Shown here: piece after piece, positions 32,851 through 43,159 of the stretch
Layout of the letters: each line of letters starts with the position of its first letter
How positions within the stretch are numbered: the first letter of the stretch is position 1
From: Agrypnia vestita
Lineage: Eukaryota; Arthropoda; Insecta; Trichoptera; Phryganeidae
Length of the DNA stretch: 64,000 nt
Assembly (NCBI GenBank): GCA_016648135.1
Contig: JADDOH010000494.1
Coordinates: forward strand, 62,001-126,000
Direction of reading: 5' to 3'
Notes under the pieces: generated by a model
What the model saw: the letters and a program-made list of their open reading frames with translations, nothing else
Databases searched by the model: none
Told to the model about the DNA's origin: nothing
Translations under genes and position numbers: made by a program

Positions 32851-35280
32851 AAAACAATTGTTTTTATTGTTACTTTTACTTGTTTTCTCTTTTCTTTTAT
32901 ACATTCTATTTATTTAGTAATGCTTAATATTTACTCTTTCGCTTCGCATCATGTCTTTCTTACTTTGTACGCCCTATTTATTTGAACAATTCTTGCTATA
33001 TACCCTATTTCTTGTTATATCTTACTATTTATGTATATGCATGTGATAATTTATATTTTTATATTATATTTAAATCGTCTTATACTTCTATATATCGCAT
33101 GTATGATAATTAAATGTATGTTTTCTTATACGGAACGTGTGTCACTGCAAAAACCTCCCCACATACTGAAATAAAGTTTTATTTATTTCCATATTTATGA
33201 ATGCATCCACCTTCTCCCACACCTTTCCTTAATAAAAAAAAAACTGCAATTTGAGTGTTGCATTTGTTCAATCTGAAAGAAAAACGTATCCGAGTAAGAA
33301 TCTTGGGCGATTTTATTGAAGTAATAAAGAGGAACTCCATCGCCTCGATTCCGAAAATAGCAATATTGGAATCTTATGATTGTTATCCCAACACCTAATA
33401 GACGAGAATAAAATAAATAAATAAACGATACGTCGGTGTTTGTTTCTTTCAATTTCTGATTGAGAGTGAGAGAGAGGGAGACAACGCTACAATGCGACGC
33501 GAGACATGACGGTTATTTGTCAAACGTCAATATATGAATACGAGTCCAACGCGACAATGACAATTTTGCCATAATTTCAGGACGCTGTGGGAGAAGAAAT
33601 AACTAAGTGCATATTATGAAATAATATTTTTTTCCATAAGCTTTAAATACAGTAATAGTACTTATTTCATGTAATTATAGTCGAAAAATGAGAATTGTGA
33701 GGTCACGTTTCTGATAAGTACTTTGGTAATCCGTTTTAAGGCACCGAAGGCATTGCAGACATCGGACACCGCAAACGAATGTATTTAATTTGATAGAGAT
33801 ATATGAAAATATACAAATATCCTTATTTGAGTACGACAAACAGTACATCTCTTTTTTAATTAATTTTATCTTACTCTTACATCTCACATCTTAAAATCCC
33901 AATATTGCTATTTTCGAAATACGGCCTAATGTATTGTAACAAGATTTATAACCATAGATGAGAGTATTATATATCAGTAACGAAATTGAAATAAAAACAG
34001 TAGATTGTAAATTTTGCTAACTAATATTGATTTTTCAACACGAAAAAAGGTTTCCATAAAAGAGCGTTGATATCTAATGATGTTTTTTCTCGTGTTTCAG
34101 TGAAATTTAAGAAATTAATATAATAAAATCAGAATCACGAGCGAAACCGTTTTTAAAACTAGTTGTTAATAAATATAAAATAAATTATAAAAAAAACATA
34201 TAGAAACACATAAAACAACTAGATGGCACAAATAATAATGATAAAGTATAAAATAATAATAAGGTATAAAAAAATCTTAATTTTCTATGTAACAATTTGT
34301 AACGCTGGCAGATGGTGCAAATTCGACAAAAAATTTAATTAAATTAATCAATTTTACTAAATAAAGTATTTTACAGAAAAACAAACCCCTTTTTTGAAGC
34401 AATTTAAAATAAATAAATAAATTCTTAAGTGTCCATGATTAAAATAATTTTAAAATGTTACCAGAAAGTAGGTAGGTGCTTGTCCGAACATCCGAGATAA
34501 ATTTGCATTTTTTTGAGTGCGTGTTGTGTGTATTTGTGACCCCAAATGTATGTATGAATGCATTGTTATCAAGAACAAGTTAATGTGCAAAATTTCAGCT
34601 TAATTAGATGACTGGAAGCGTGTTAATTTCACATGAAATATTTTTCCACAAGAAATTATGACCGGCGGTTAAGTTTATATAAAGAATTTAATTAAAACGC
34701 ATTGAGTATTATTTGAAATGCCTAGTTTCATCTAAATTTTATACGATAGCTTATTCCGTAGAAATTTTTTACGATGACTAAAGGACGACATATTTGTATA
34801 CATTTTCAAATATGCATATAATAAGAAGTACATGGTAGTTCGAATGAGATGTATCTGTTATTTGTATTTTATGTCAAGAAACTCATTAGCTTAATGAAAG
34901 TCGCACTAACAGTACTCGAAACTACATTCAGTTTGATGAATTCACAATATATGTACGCTTGTGTAGTTTGTACACTTTGCACATCGTTGTTTGGTTTCCA
35001 TTTGATTTTCATGAGAGGATTATGCAGTGCAGTGCAATCAGAGCGTGTTCCTTAACATTTGTAGGTATATTATTTATTGCCGATAATCTTAAAAAATCGT
35101 GTCAATGTTTTGAGGTTAAAAAGGATGTAAATTTTATGTCATAATCATCCTTCGTCATAATCCCTTGCCATTTCGCGCTTCGACCTACGCGGCTTCACTT
35201 TATCGCGATTTTTGTCGAATATTGTCATTTATGTATATGACTTTTTGTAAAAGTTGCATATATGTATATTTCTTGTATTT
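32851..35280. other. no recognisable gene
   Basis: Mostly AT-rich. 32880-33185 is T-rich and ends in AATAAAGTTTTATTTATTT, resembling a retroelement 3' UTR. The remainder (33.2-35.28 kb) shows only short featureless ORFs. Confidence 0.4.
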
Positions 35281-35295
35281 ACTAACTAACTAACA

Positions 35296-35735
35296 CGCCG
35301 TTTCCACGCAGGAGTAGGCATAGAGGATTGAACGCTACACTCTTCTATCCTGGCACACCACTTTTACTTCTACCACATTCATACAAGTTTTATGTTTGTT
35401 GCGGCTTTTAACGAGGCCATCCTCAAATACTTGGAGTATCTGATCGTGCCAGGTCTTTCGCGGACGCCCTCTATTCCTGTTGATTTCAACACTCGCCTCA
35501 TATATTTTCTTAACCATCCTTTCCTCTTTCATATGTTCCACATGACCAAAACATCTTAGCACTCCTTTCTTTATTCTGTCTACCACACTACAGCCAGCAT
35601 TGCATTCACGTCTAATTTGTTCATTCCTCACTCTATCGGCCAAAGATTTTACACACAAGCGTCTTAGTGACCGCTTTTCCACCGCATTCAGTCTACTTTA
35701 ATTCCTCTTTTACCAATTCCAGGCTTCACTTCCAT
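35296..35735 (-). pseudogene. RTE-like LINE reverse-transcriptase C-terminal region
   Basis: The minus strand begins YGSEAWNW, then a 115-codon frame (35335-35682): SRLNAVEKRSLRRLC, DRVRNEQIRREC, VVDRIKKGVLRCFGHVEHM, EERMVKKIYEASV, RGRPRKTWHDQI, and an altered CMNV..VKVVCQDRRV end. Same family and same 3' border (repeated CTAA on the plus strand) as 30674, but with a clean fused frame through the region that is shifted there. Catalytic domain absent. Confidence 0.85.
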
Positions 35736-35749
35736 ATTACATACATCAC

Positions 35750-36074
35750 TAGAACGCCATTACGTATTCTTGTATAAAAACGATTTTTTCATCGTCCGTA
35801 CAAATGCTCGTTCCCTGCCGCTCCAGAATAGTTTTATATTTTACCACTTTTATAAAGTCTCCACCCTTTCTTTTAAAATATTTCTCAAAACGTTCGCAAA
35901 TGCGGTGAGCCACTTAGTCAACATCCAGTGGAAGCGGATGTACTTTTTTACTTGCAACCGAAATTCGACCTTATCGGCGCTCTGAAATGTCGTACATTTT
36001 GGAAGGATGAGTTCGTATAGAGTATAATTGATTGAAGGCGTCTGGTTGCTATATAAATGACCTCCTACTCAATT
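35750..36074. other. no recognisable gene
   Basis: A 71-codon ORF without a domain. Confidence 0.4.
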
Positions 36075-36620
36075 CTTATTTAAATAATAATAATAATAAA
36101 AATAATATTGGATTATTTATATAGCGCCATTTTTGTGAAAATTTCACCTCAAGGGCACTTTACACAGAAAAAACACTTACACACTAAAATCATAGAACAA
36201 AATGAAAAATAAAATGAAAAAGAAAAGAGAAAGAAAAACAGCTCGAAACATTAAGTAGTAAAATAAAACAATGAATATTAAAAAGGTTCTGGGAAGGATT
36301 TTGTAAACAAGTGCGTTTTAAGTCTTTTCTTAAATAAAGTCTCTGAATCCGTGTTTCTCATCAGGGAGGGCAAAGAGTTCCACGCTTTGGGGCCCGCCAC
36401 CGCAAATGCCCGTTCGCTGAACCTAGTTTTCTGGAATTGACTTGCCGGTTCCACAACCCTTCCCACCGCTGAAGTAGACGCTGACCTGAGAGCTTGACGT
36501 CTCCCATTTATGTTGTCTGCAATACAGAGCTCCTGAAGATACAGAGGCGCCGTATTATGAGTTGCCTTTTACGTCAACCAACACAGTTTGAACTCTACTC
36601 TCTCAGGAAAACGAAGCCAG
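36075..36620 (-). pseudogene. CR1/L2-type LINE C-terminus and 3' tail
   Basis: On the minus strand the text runs ELHWLRFPERVEFKL, then AP.YLQELC, then GRRQALRSAS. The final open frame (36278-36466) has TRFSERAFAVAGPKAWNSLP and FKKRLKTHLF before the stop. This order is the well-known end of CR1/L2/jockey-type LINE ORF2. One stop interrupts the upstream part. The 3' UTR ends in a run of ATT triplets (36088-36105), usual for this group. 5'-truncated and dead. Confidence 0.85.
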
Positions 36621-36659
36621 TGCAATTCTCGCAGAAGGGATGTCTCGTAAATAAGTTTT

Positions 36660-37060
36660 TCTAAGCTCTGACGACGAATATATTCAATATATTAACGAAT
36701 AATCCTACTTCGCGGAAATTCACTTATCGCGGTGGAGTCTGGAACGAATTGACCGCGATAAACGAGGGATTAATGTACGTCGTCCGACTTAACTGCACAG
36801 GCCACGTTCGCCGTCAGTATCAAATATTTATCGACTCTGGTTTCTCCGGCCATTCGCGACAATACCGCGCCGGAGATATTTCAATATAGGAGCAAACAAA
36901 TAAACCTGGTCTCGTTCACTCTTGAATGGCGCCCAGGGAAGGTAATAATATAACTACGATATTTTCCAGCCACGTCCCGGTTTGAATGGGAGTTGGTACG
37001 TGATCGCTCTCAATGTGCACGAGGTTTTTGTTCTTCCAACAAATATAAAACTCTCCATAT
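36660..37060. other. GC-richer unique island, candidate conserved non-coding DNA
   Basis: Non-repetitive: TTCACTTATCGCGGTGG, CGCGATAAACGAGGGATTAATG, CCGGCCATTCGCGACAATACC, TGGCGCCCAGGG. No ORF. Stands out against the repeat background. Confidence 0.35.
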
Positions 37061-37429
37061 TCCTACGAATGATAGTAACACATTCTAAGGAAAAGATTGT
37101 TCAGAATCGATATGTTTGATGAAATCTATTCTTGTCGACTAAAAAAAATAGAATGTCGGTTAAAGTAGGGTGATCTATTAATGGACATTATAGAGGAGGT
37201 TGCATTTTTGGAAATAGGATATAGAATAGGCAACAATATAATGATGTCCCTGTGACAAATATCCAGTATTGTTCTAAAAAATATGGACATAGTCAAAATA
37301 TTCTGAATGAAAAAATACTGGTAAAAAAGGAGTTTAATAAATTTGAAATAATATTTCTGGCGTATTTCTAGTGTAATGCTAATAATTCGGAAGTATCTCG
37401 TTACAGATAAAGGATATTGCTAACAAAAT
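37061..37429. other. no recognisable gene
   Basis: AT-rich, nothing assigned. Confidence 0.4.
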
Positions 37430-37745
37430 TCCAATTAATCGGAAAATAGATGTCTCATTAGTGACATCTGTGGTCATTTAAGGGGAATGAAAAAGCTTTG
37501 GTTGCCGGCCACGCTGAGGATTGACACATATACGAAACAAGCCGTATAATTAAATAATATACAACTTCCAAAGATTTGATAGACGTGGTATTCTATCATG
37601 GTTGGAAACGGCGAACGTAACATTGTGTAAAGTGATCACTTAAGCCAGCCGTACGATAGGTCGTAAGTCCAAAGTACATCCAAAGATTTCTATTCCTGCT
37701 TTCCCATAAAAATACAATTTTGTCTTTGTGAGACATCTATAATCT
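37430..37745 (-). repeat. dispersed repeat family A, minus copy
   Basis: ACAACTTCCAAAGATTTGATA, GGCGAACGTAACATTGTG, AGTGATCACTTAAGCCAGC, GGTCGTAAGTC, TTTGTGAGACATCTATAAT in the minus-copy order. One of the most complete copies. Confidence 0.8.
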
Positions 37746-37785
37746 ATTATCTGCTACGCTGAAGATGTTGCTATTAGTATCTGAA

Positions 37786-38135
37786 TGATGGATGAATTAC
37801 GAAGGCTACTATATAAGTTCCACGAGGTAGCAAAAAACTACAGCATGATCATGTCAATTAATAAGACGAGACTGAGCATTTCAAAATATTTAGGGAGATG
37901 CAAGCTAGTCATTGAAGACAAATCAGTAGAGGAGATGATGCCATTTGAATATCTGGGAGTTGAGATATCTGGTCAGGGACGATCTCTACAATGAGGTTAA
38001 GGAGCAAAGCAATATGGCAGAGAAAGAAAGTATTGCGCAGCAGAAAGAGATGACTCTCAGGGATGGGATCAGAAACTTTGAAATAAGAAAGACCTGTCAG
38101 ACAGAAAGTATCGTTATGTCAAAACATATAAAAAC
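37786..38135 (+). pseudogene. RTE-like LINE reverse-transcriptase fragment with internal deletion
   Basis: The first frame reads NYSMIMSINKTRLSISK, CKLVIEDKSVEEMMPFEYLGVEIS. This matches the block just after the RT palm domain of RTE-type elements (the INT.KT..M...K...Y.G..I pattern). A frameshift follows, then EVKEQ and TLRDGIRNFEIRKTCQTESIV. The stretch expected between these blocks is missing, so there is an internal deletion. Confidence 0.75.
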
Positions 38136-38407
38136 ACTCAAATTTAATGTTCTGGTCGATTTTTTTAATTTCGATTTCTTTGTGGTTATCTGTCATATTA
38201 ATATAGTAAAATATAGTAATCAATTAAATCTTTAAATTTATTTTCTTTGTCTACTAGTTTCAGCTGATAGAGAGATGACAGAGTCATTATTATAATTAAG
38301 ATGTGATTAACATTATTTTATTGAAAATATTCTCAGGTTGTCACGGCCGTTCAGAATTTTTTTTGTATAGTTTTCTCGGATATTCTGCCGTGTATATCTG
38401 ACCTCTC

Positions 38408-38452
38408 TGGCCGACACTTCAGATTTCCGTTGCAAGCTCCATTATCAGGACT
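38408..38452 (-). ncRNA. degenerate hammerhead ribozyme motif
   Basis: Minus strand: TC + CTGATAA, TGGA...TGCAACGGAAATCTGAAGTGTCGGCC. The loop and 3' sequences match the plus partner, but the core G is lost and stem II does not close well. Inactive. Confidence 0.45.
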
Positions 38453-38476
38453 GATATCAGCCCTGAAGATGGACAT

Positions 38477-38522
38477 TAGCCCTGATGATGGACCCTGCAA
38501 TGCGATCCGAAAAGTTGGCCAA
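38477..38522 (+). ncRNA. variant hammerhead ribozyme motif
   Basis: GCC + CTGATGA, T, short stem II GGA/TCC with a 13-base loop, then GAAAA (GAAAC expected), GTT, GGC. Stem I GCC/GGC pairs. One core-adjacent change. Confidence 0.55.
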
Positions 38523-38671
38523 AGATGTCAGATATACACGGCAGAACATCCCAGAAAACTACACACGGATTATGTTATAGCACATCCAAAGTGTTTAAAT
38601 TAATTCATCAGTGGCCGACTCTAGAGTTCCATGAGCAAAAAATCGACCTGCAGTGTCAGAGACAGAGACAG

Positions 38672-38750
38672 AGCTCACCGGGAATTGAACATGAAACCCC
38701 CGGGACGAGAAGCCAATGTTTTTCCCAATTGACTATTAGACTAGAGCCAC
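38672..38750 (-). ncRNA. tRNA-like SINE head
   Basis: Minus strand: GGCTCTAGTCTAATAGTCAATTGGG (A-box region, cited by position 38726-38750) and GTTTCATGTTCAATTCCCGG (B-box). Followed by a CT-rich run (TCTGTCTCTGTCTCTGACAC). Probable SINE head of a third family. No clean cloverleaf. Confidence 0.5.
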
Positions 38751-38880
38751 CAAGTCAAGCAGCTATGCCTAGTTAAGTCAATTGAATAAATTAAGTGTTG
38801 TTTCGTTTACAGAGTGGAAGTTCATGATTAACACAATGATTTATACACAACTTTTTATTCCAGTAATTTGAGTTATATAA

Positions 38881-38924
38881 GCCTAAGCAATTTCGATGGA
38901 CACAGCCATCATCTTCAGAAATAC
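38881..38924 (-). ncRNA. variant hammerhead ribozyme motif
   Basis: Minus strand: CTGAAGA, T, perfect stem II GATGG/CCATC, GAAAT, TGCTT, AGGC. Stem I is broken on its 5' side (TTT where GCCT is expected). Core mostly intact. Confidence 0.5.
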
Positions 38925-39139
38925 TAGAAATTAATAAAGCAATCAAAAATAAAAATAACCTAATAAATTTTCAAATACCTGCGTCATTCCCATTGTTAAA
39001 ATAAGTATTATTGTATGTAAAAAAATAATTACTGTTGTATATGTCAATAAATAACTACCCTCGCCCCTCCTCCCTCCTCTCCGTCATCCCTTTACTTTCT
39101 ATTTGTCGGCCATATTGATTTACAATTAGTTCTAATATT

Positions 39140-39180
39140 GCCTCTGAAGATGATGATTGTGTCCAAAGCGCTTAGGCTTA
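39140..39180 (+). ncRNA. degenerate hammerhead ribozyme motif
   Basis: GCCT + CTGAAGA, T, GATGATTGTGTCCA, AAGCGCTT, AGGC. Stem I GCCT/AGGC is perfect, but stem II and GAAA are damaged. Complementary in its defects to the minus partner. Confidence 0.5.
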
Positions 39181-39229
39181 TACAACTCAAATTAGTGGAA
39201 TATAACCTTGTGTATAAGTCAATTTACTT

Positions 39230-39880
39230 GAAAAATATTCTCTTTTGATATTAATTACAACTGACCTTTTGACTGGAAAACATTGCCGGAAACAAAACTA
39301 TAAACATTCGAAATACCGTCTTTCGAAAAAGAAACACATAAAATCCTTTCTTGCAAATAATAATATTAAATGACAAAGCATAAAGGGGTCGTAATAAAAA
39401 CGATTGCTCTTTGCTAAGACTGCGCCCCGTTCCCAGATGAACCAATAAGGGGTGGCGCTGGCAGCGGTAAGGGTATGAATATTAAAACATCCCCCATCGA
39501 GTCTGTAATGAAAAATGTTTCCTGCAAACTGCAAAGGCCATCTGGCTTTGAAACTATAGCCCGAAGTTTCATAATACTCTCGGCATCATGAGATTACTTT
39601 CGCAGAAACAAGAAATGGTCCATTACGGAGGAGAGCCTTAGAACAGCCTCGCTCTTGATAATGATAAAAACGCATTAATTTCTCATGTCGTTGCAACTCT
39701 TGTAATATTTCTCCGAGAATGTTCAAAGCGGTATTTCTTTCGTATCTTGGCTAAGACTCGGAGATATTACAAAAAGCGGAATGCTTTCTTACTTGGTTAG
39801 TTGTAAATTAAGTACAGTACGAGTTTTGCCATCTGTAAGGTTGCGCACTGAAACAGGGTCTTCAAAATAGGACTAGATTT
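39230..39880. other. GC-richer unique block, candidate conserved non-coding DNA
   Basis: No repeat relatives. Motif-like phrases include AACCAATAAGGGGTGGCGC, CATTACGGAGGAGAGCC, AATGATAAAAACGC and GGAGATATTAC. Two overlapping minus ORFs (64 and 78 codons) look non-coding. Confidence 0.35.
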
Positions 39881-39904
39881 TTAAATTAATTTCGTATATT
39901 ATTA

Positions 39905-41196
39905 GGTCCTTACATATGAAATTGGCGTTTTGCCGTACTGGCAAATTTGATCTCAAATATCTTCTCTTTGGTTAGGAATTCCAAATCCAAATTTATACAG
40001 CTCATGTATTTGTGTTTTGAAAATTATAATTCATTTGTTTTTTCCTCAATTGTTTTTTTCTTTGCGTCACTCAGTTTACAAAATGAAAAACTTGAAATAT
40101 CGCGTTATGTACGAGTACGAGTTCCACCGTGGCACCAGTGCTGCAGAAACGGCTCGAAGGATTAATGATGTGTATGGCGACGGTGCCGCAAAAGAAAACA
40201 CAGTGCGTTTTTGGTTCCAACGTTTTCGTTCTGGAAATTTCGACCTGCAGAACAAGCCCCGTGGACGGCCGGAGACCAAAGTTGATAATGAAGAATTGAA
40301 GGCTATTGTGGAAGCGGATCCATCGCAAACCACATCCGAGTTAGCTGCAGGCTGCGGTGTTAGTGATAAAACTGTTTTAATCCACTTGAAGCAAATTGGT
40401 AAGGTGAAAAAGCTTGAAAGGTGGGTACCTCACGAATTGAGTGAAGCAAATCAAAAAACGCGCGTTGACTGCTGCGTTGCATTACTCAACCGGCACAATA
40501 ATGAAGGGATTTTAAATCGAATCATTACCTGTGATGAAAAGTGGATCCTGTACGATAATCGGAAGCGCTCATCGCAATGACTGAACCCTGCCGAACCAGC
40601 CAAACCATGCCCCAAGCGAAAATTGACTCCAAAAAAGTTACTTGTGAGCGTTTGGTGGTCTAGTGCTGGTGTCGTTCACTACAGCTTTCTTAAATCTGGC
40701 CAGACGATTACGGCAGATGTCTATTGTCAGCAACTGCAATGGAAAATGCAATGCAATCCATGATGGAAAAGCTAGCTGCTAAACAACCGAGGCTGGTTAA
40801 TCGCTCTAGGCCACTGCTGCTTCATGCTTCAACGCTAGACCACACACTGCACAACAGACGGCTACCAAATTAGAGGAGCTTCAATTGGAATGTCTAAGAC
40901 ATCCACCGTACTCTCCGGACCTTGCCCCAACAGATTACCATTTTTTTCGAAATTTGGATAACTTCTTGCAAAGGAAAAAATTCAACTTCGATGGGGCAGT
41001 CCAAACCGCCTTCAAAGATTTTATTGATTCCCGTCCGAATGGTTTTTTTAGTAAAGGGATCGATGAACTACCTATGAGATGGCAAAAGTGCATAGATAGC
41101 AATGGTACATACTTTGATTAAATAAAAATATTATAATAAAAAAAAATCGGCTTTATGTTCCTCCCATACTAAACGCCAAGTTCATATGGAAGGAGA
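39905..41196 (+). mobile_element. mariner element (cecropia-type), near full length, inactive
   Basis: Terminal inverted repeats: CCTTACATATGAAATTGGCG at 39908-39927, facing CGCCAAGTTCATATGGAAGG near the right end (three mismatches). TA precedes the left end (39903-39904), but the right TA is lost. The total of about 1.29 kb is the usual mariner length. One broken transposase fills the interior. Confidence 0.9.
40083..41121 (+). pseudogene. mariner transposase (DD34D), broken
   Basis: A DDE transposase that would cut and paste the element. Start MKNLKYRVMYEYEF at 40083. The N-terminal paired DNA-binding domain has the GTSAAETARRIN and WFQRFRSGNFDL helices, then RGRPE. The linker WVPHEL is present, and the first catalytic Asp is seen in TCDEKWILYD. 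Breaks: a TGA at 40578 where Trp is usual, an extra stretch with frameshift near 40735-40760, and a two-base gain near 40827 that destroys the second catalytic Asp (the HDNARPH motif is gone). The third Asp survives in YSPDLAPTDYHFF, and the end is SNGTYFD. No SET domain or host fusion is attached. Confidence 0.9.
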
Positions 41197-41750
41197 ACAC
41201 AAATATTATATAGAATATAATAAATATATATATTTGTTAATATTAAATTTTAATACGTGATCATGGCAAACACGCACAAGACAAAGCGTATAACATTATT
41301 TTCTATGTATATTTTTAATGTTTTCCGTTATCCTATGCATATGAAAGATATTATAGAGTTGAGTATGTACAAGATATAACTGATATCGTTCACAAAACCT
41401 TACAGGTAGATTCCTGTCTAAATTATTGGTCGTACATATTTAAGCAACAATGACTTTAAAATAATTCAGATTTTTTTTAAATATTACTAACTTACCTTCA
41501 GTAAAATGAATGACTATTACGAAAGTAACTTAAATCAAATATTAATAATTTAGTCGCATTATTACAAGTCAAGGTAAATTATAAAAACCACGTAGGATTT
41601 TTTTAGCACTTATATAGCAAAAATATAGTGGTTTCTGTTTAATTAATTAAAAAAACTTGTTCATGGCCACACTTATTATTAAGTTTTACTCTAATACTTT
41701 TGGATTACTCCAAGTTACAGTTAAAGTTACTATTGTACAACACAGATAAA
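41197..41750. other. no recognisable gene
   Basis: AT-rich, nothing assigned. Confidence 0.45.
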
Positions 41751-41753
41751 GAG

Positions 41754-42017
41754 TTATCGAAACAGACGAGCTGAAAAGTTGCAACAAAAACAAATGGTCC
41801 GTACAAGGTATTTAATGGCTCCACGCCCAGCTTCATTATCTCTATAAACTTCCGAGAACGTGATCTCGTGGCTGAACACTTGATCAGAGGTATAATTACA
41901 AAATGCCCGAGCCACGGTAAAATGGGCGAACTGGGAATCTGCTGACGAAATAATGGCTACACAACTTCCGACTGCCACACCGAGCAGAAACGTATACAGT
42001 GATAGAAGCGTACAGAC
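41754..42017 (-). CDS. possible host exon, unassigned
   Basis: On the minus strand a frame of about 88 codons runs to a stop at 41754 in a patch GC-richer than both sides. It is preceded by TTATTCTTAACACAAG, usable as a splice acceptor (42018). The first residues SLYTFLLGVAVGSCVAIISS are signal-peptide-like. VARAFCNYTSDQVFSHEITFSEVYRDNEAGRGAIKYL follows (positions about 41962-41800) and looks protein-like, not compositional. There is no in-frame ATG near the start. A donor could lie at CTTGTACGG. I do not recognise the family. It could be a chance ORF. Confidence 0.25.
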   Translation of the reverse strand, partial: VCTLLSLYTFLLGVAVGSCVAIISSADSQFAHFTVARAFCNYTSDQVFSHEITFSEVYRDNEAGRGAIKYLVRTICFCCNFSARLFR

Positions 42018-42132
42018 TTGTGTTAAGAATAAATTAGAAAATTTATATTATTAATATATAAAGCATTAATTTTGTGGTTAGACATAATAACAGATTGTTA
42101 GTTAACTTTGTAAAAACCACTACCAGATTTTA

Positions 42133-42173
42133 GGTCTACCGGTTTCGAGACATCCCCTCTCTTCGTCAGGACC
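42133..42173 (-). ncRNA. variant hammerhead ribozyme motif, intact core
   Basis: Minus strand: GGTC + CTGACGA, A, stem II GAGA/TCTC with an eight-base loop, GAAAC, CG, GTA, GACC. Stem I GGTC/GACC is perfect. Core and triplet are intact. Confidence 0.75.
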
Positions 42174-42373
42174 AACACTACACCACTACATTCACAACAC
42201 TACACACCTCAACCATAGTATTGTTACACTTCCACCAAAAATTGATCACATGCGTGTTAGTCTTGTCAGGGAGAAACATGAACATGTGATCACGCATGTG
42301 ATCAATTATTGGTGGAAGTGTAACAATACTATGGTTGAGGTGTGTAATTTTGTGAATGTAGTGGTGTAGTGTT

Positions 42374-42415
42374 GGTCCTGACGAAGAGATGGGTACGTCT
42401 CGAAACCGGTAGACC
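42374..42415 (+). ncRNA. variant hammerhead ribozyme motif, intact core
   Basis: GGTC + CTGACGA, A, stem II GAGA/TCTC with an eight-base loop, GAAAC, CG, GTA, GACC. Stem I perfect. Differs from its partner only in the stem-II loop. With 42133 it is the best-preserved motif in the window. Confidence 0.75.
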
Positions 42416-42460
42416 TAAAATCTGGTAGTGGTTTTTACAAAGTTAACTAATAATCTGTTG

Positions 42461-43140
42461 GAAAATTTAAAATTGGCTCTATATTACGCAGGGTCCAAAA
42501 AATACCTACGAAAATTTTTAAATGGATGGCATTACAATATATAAAACGCTTATATCGGAAAACGTATGGCCAGCTAAAGAGAGAGGGTTTCTCTGTTGTT
42601 CAAATGGTTCAATAAAGCATATTTGTTAGCAGGAGATGGAGTAGAATGCTTTGCGTAGGATCATACATAATGTGTAACTGTTAAAAATAATAAAGGGGTA
42701 AAAATAAATATAAAGCAAATTTAAAATGGAAATATGGGATGGAGGTCAGGACTAGGGAAGAGGATTCCAATGTTTTACGCAGGTTCCTAAAGAGTAACTA
42801 CGAAAAATTGAGAATGGGTGGCATTTAATTTAATTAAGAATGCGGTATTGTCAATTAGTCATTTATAATGTAAGCCCGCTCCGGTTGAGGGAGGAGTTTT
42901 GACTTTGTTTGGCGAAGTGTCTTCAAGAGTATTAACGTGCAAAAGTTCTTGTTATTCTAGTGTAGTGTCAGGTTCCCCAACGTTGACTATCACTTAAGAG
43001 TACATCTCCTTTTCTCCAGATCAAAACAGCTCTTCCTCCGTCTTTATCCCTTATAATTTACGTATAAAATTACATTTAGAAAATTTATTAAGATTGCTTT
43101 GTACGCTACGTAAGAAAGATCAATTTACCGTTTTATTTTC
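42461..43140. other. no recognisable gene
   Basis: Two related phrases TACGMAGGTYC..AAAAATTT..GGATGGCATT-like (42487-42535 and 42777-42826) indicate an old local duplication. Otherwise unassigned. Confidence 0.4.
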
Positions 43141-43159
43141 ATATTAGTATAAATACTAG

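Larger units (their letters stand above)
38345..38560. repeat. inverted repeat carrying two hammerhead-like motifs
   Basis: The outer phrase TTTTCTCGGATATTCTGCCG / CGGCAGAACATCCCAGAAAA and TATATCTGAC / GTCAGATATA face each other (about 38371-38413 and 38516-38560). Between them lie hammerhead-like blocks on opposite strands and a duplicated AGCCCTGATGATGGAC-type phrase (38459 and 38479). Confidence 0.75.
38839..39219. repeat. inverted repeat carrying two hammerhead-like motifs, 240-bp spacer
   Basis: Left arm about 38839-38903 and right arm about 39159-39219 are complementary: TTATACACAA, TTCCASTAATTTGAGTT, ATAAGCCTAAGC. A hammerhead-like block lies at the inner end of each arm. The spacer is AT-rich with a C-rich patch and no ORF. 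Confidence 0.8.
42089..42460. repeat. 370-bp near-perfect hairpin with two facing intact hammerhead-like motifs
   Basis: Arms about 42089-42256 and 42292-42460 (about 168 bp each) are very similar, with a short spacer that also contains ATGTGATCACGCATGTGATC-type palindromes. The outer arm has GTTAACTTTGTAAAAACCACTA, and the inner arm has ACTTCCACCAA and a GATCACATGCGTG end. Few differences between the arms suggest a recent origin or ongoing gene conversion. Confidence 0.9.

Noticed and set aside
40083..41121. Domesticated SETMAR-like host gene
   Set aside because: Residue patterns are cecropia-type mariner, but there are stop and frameshift breaks, terminal repeats surround it, and no SET domain lies upstream.
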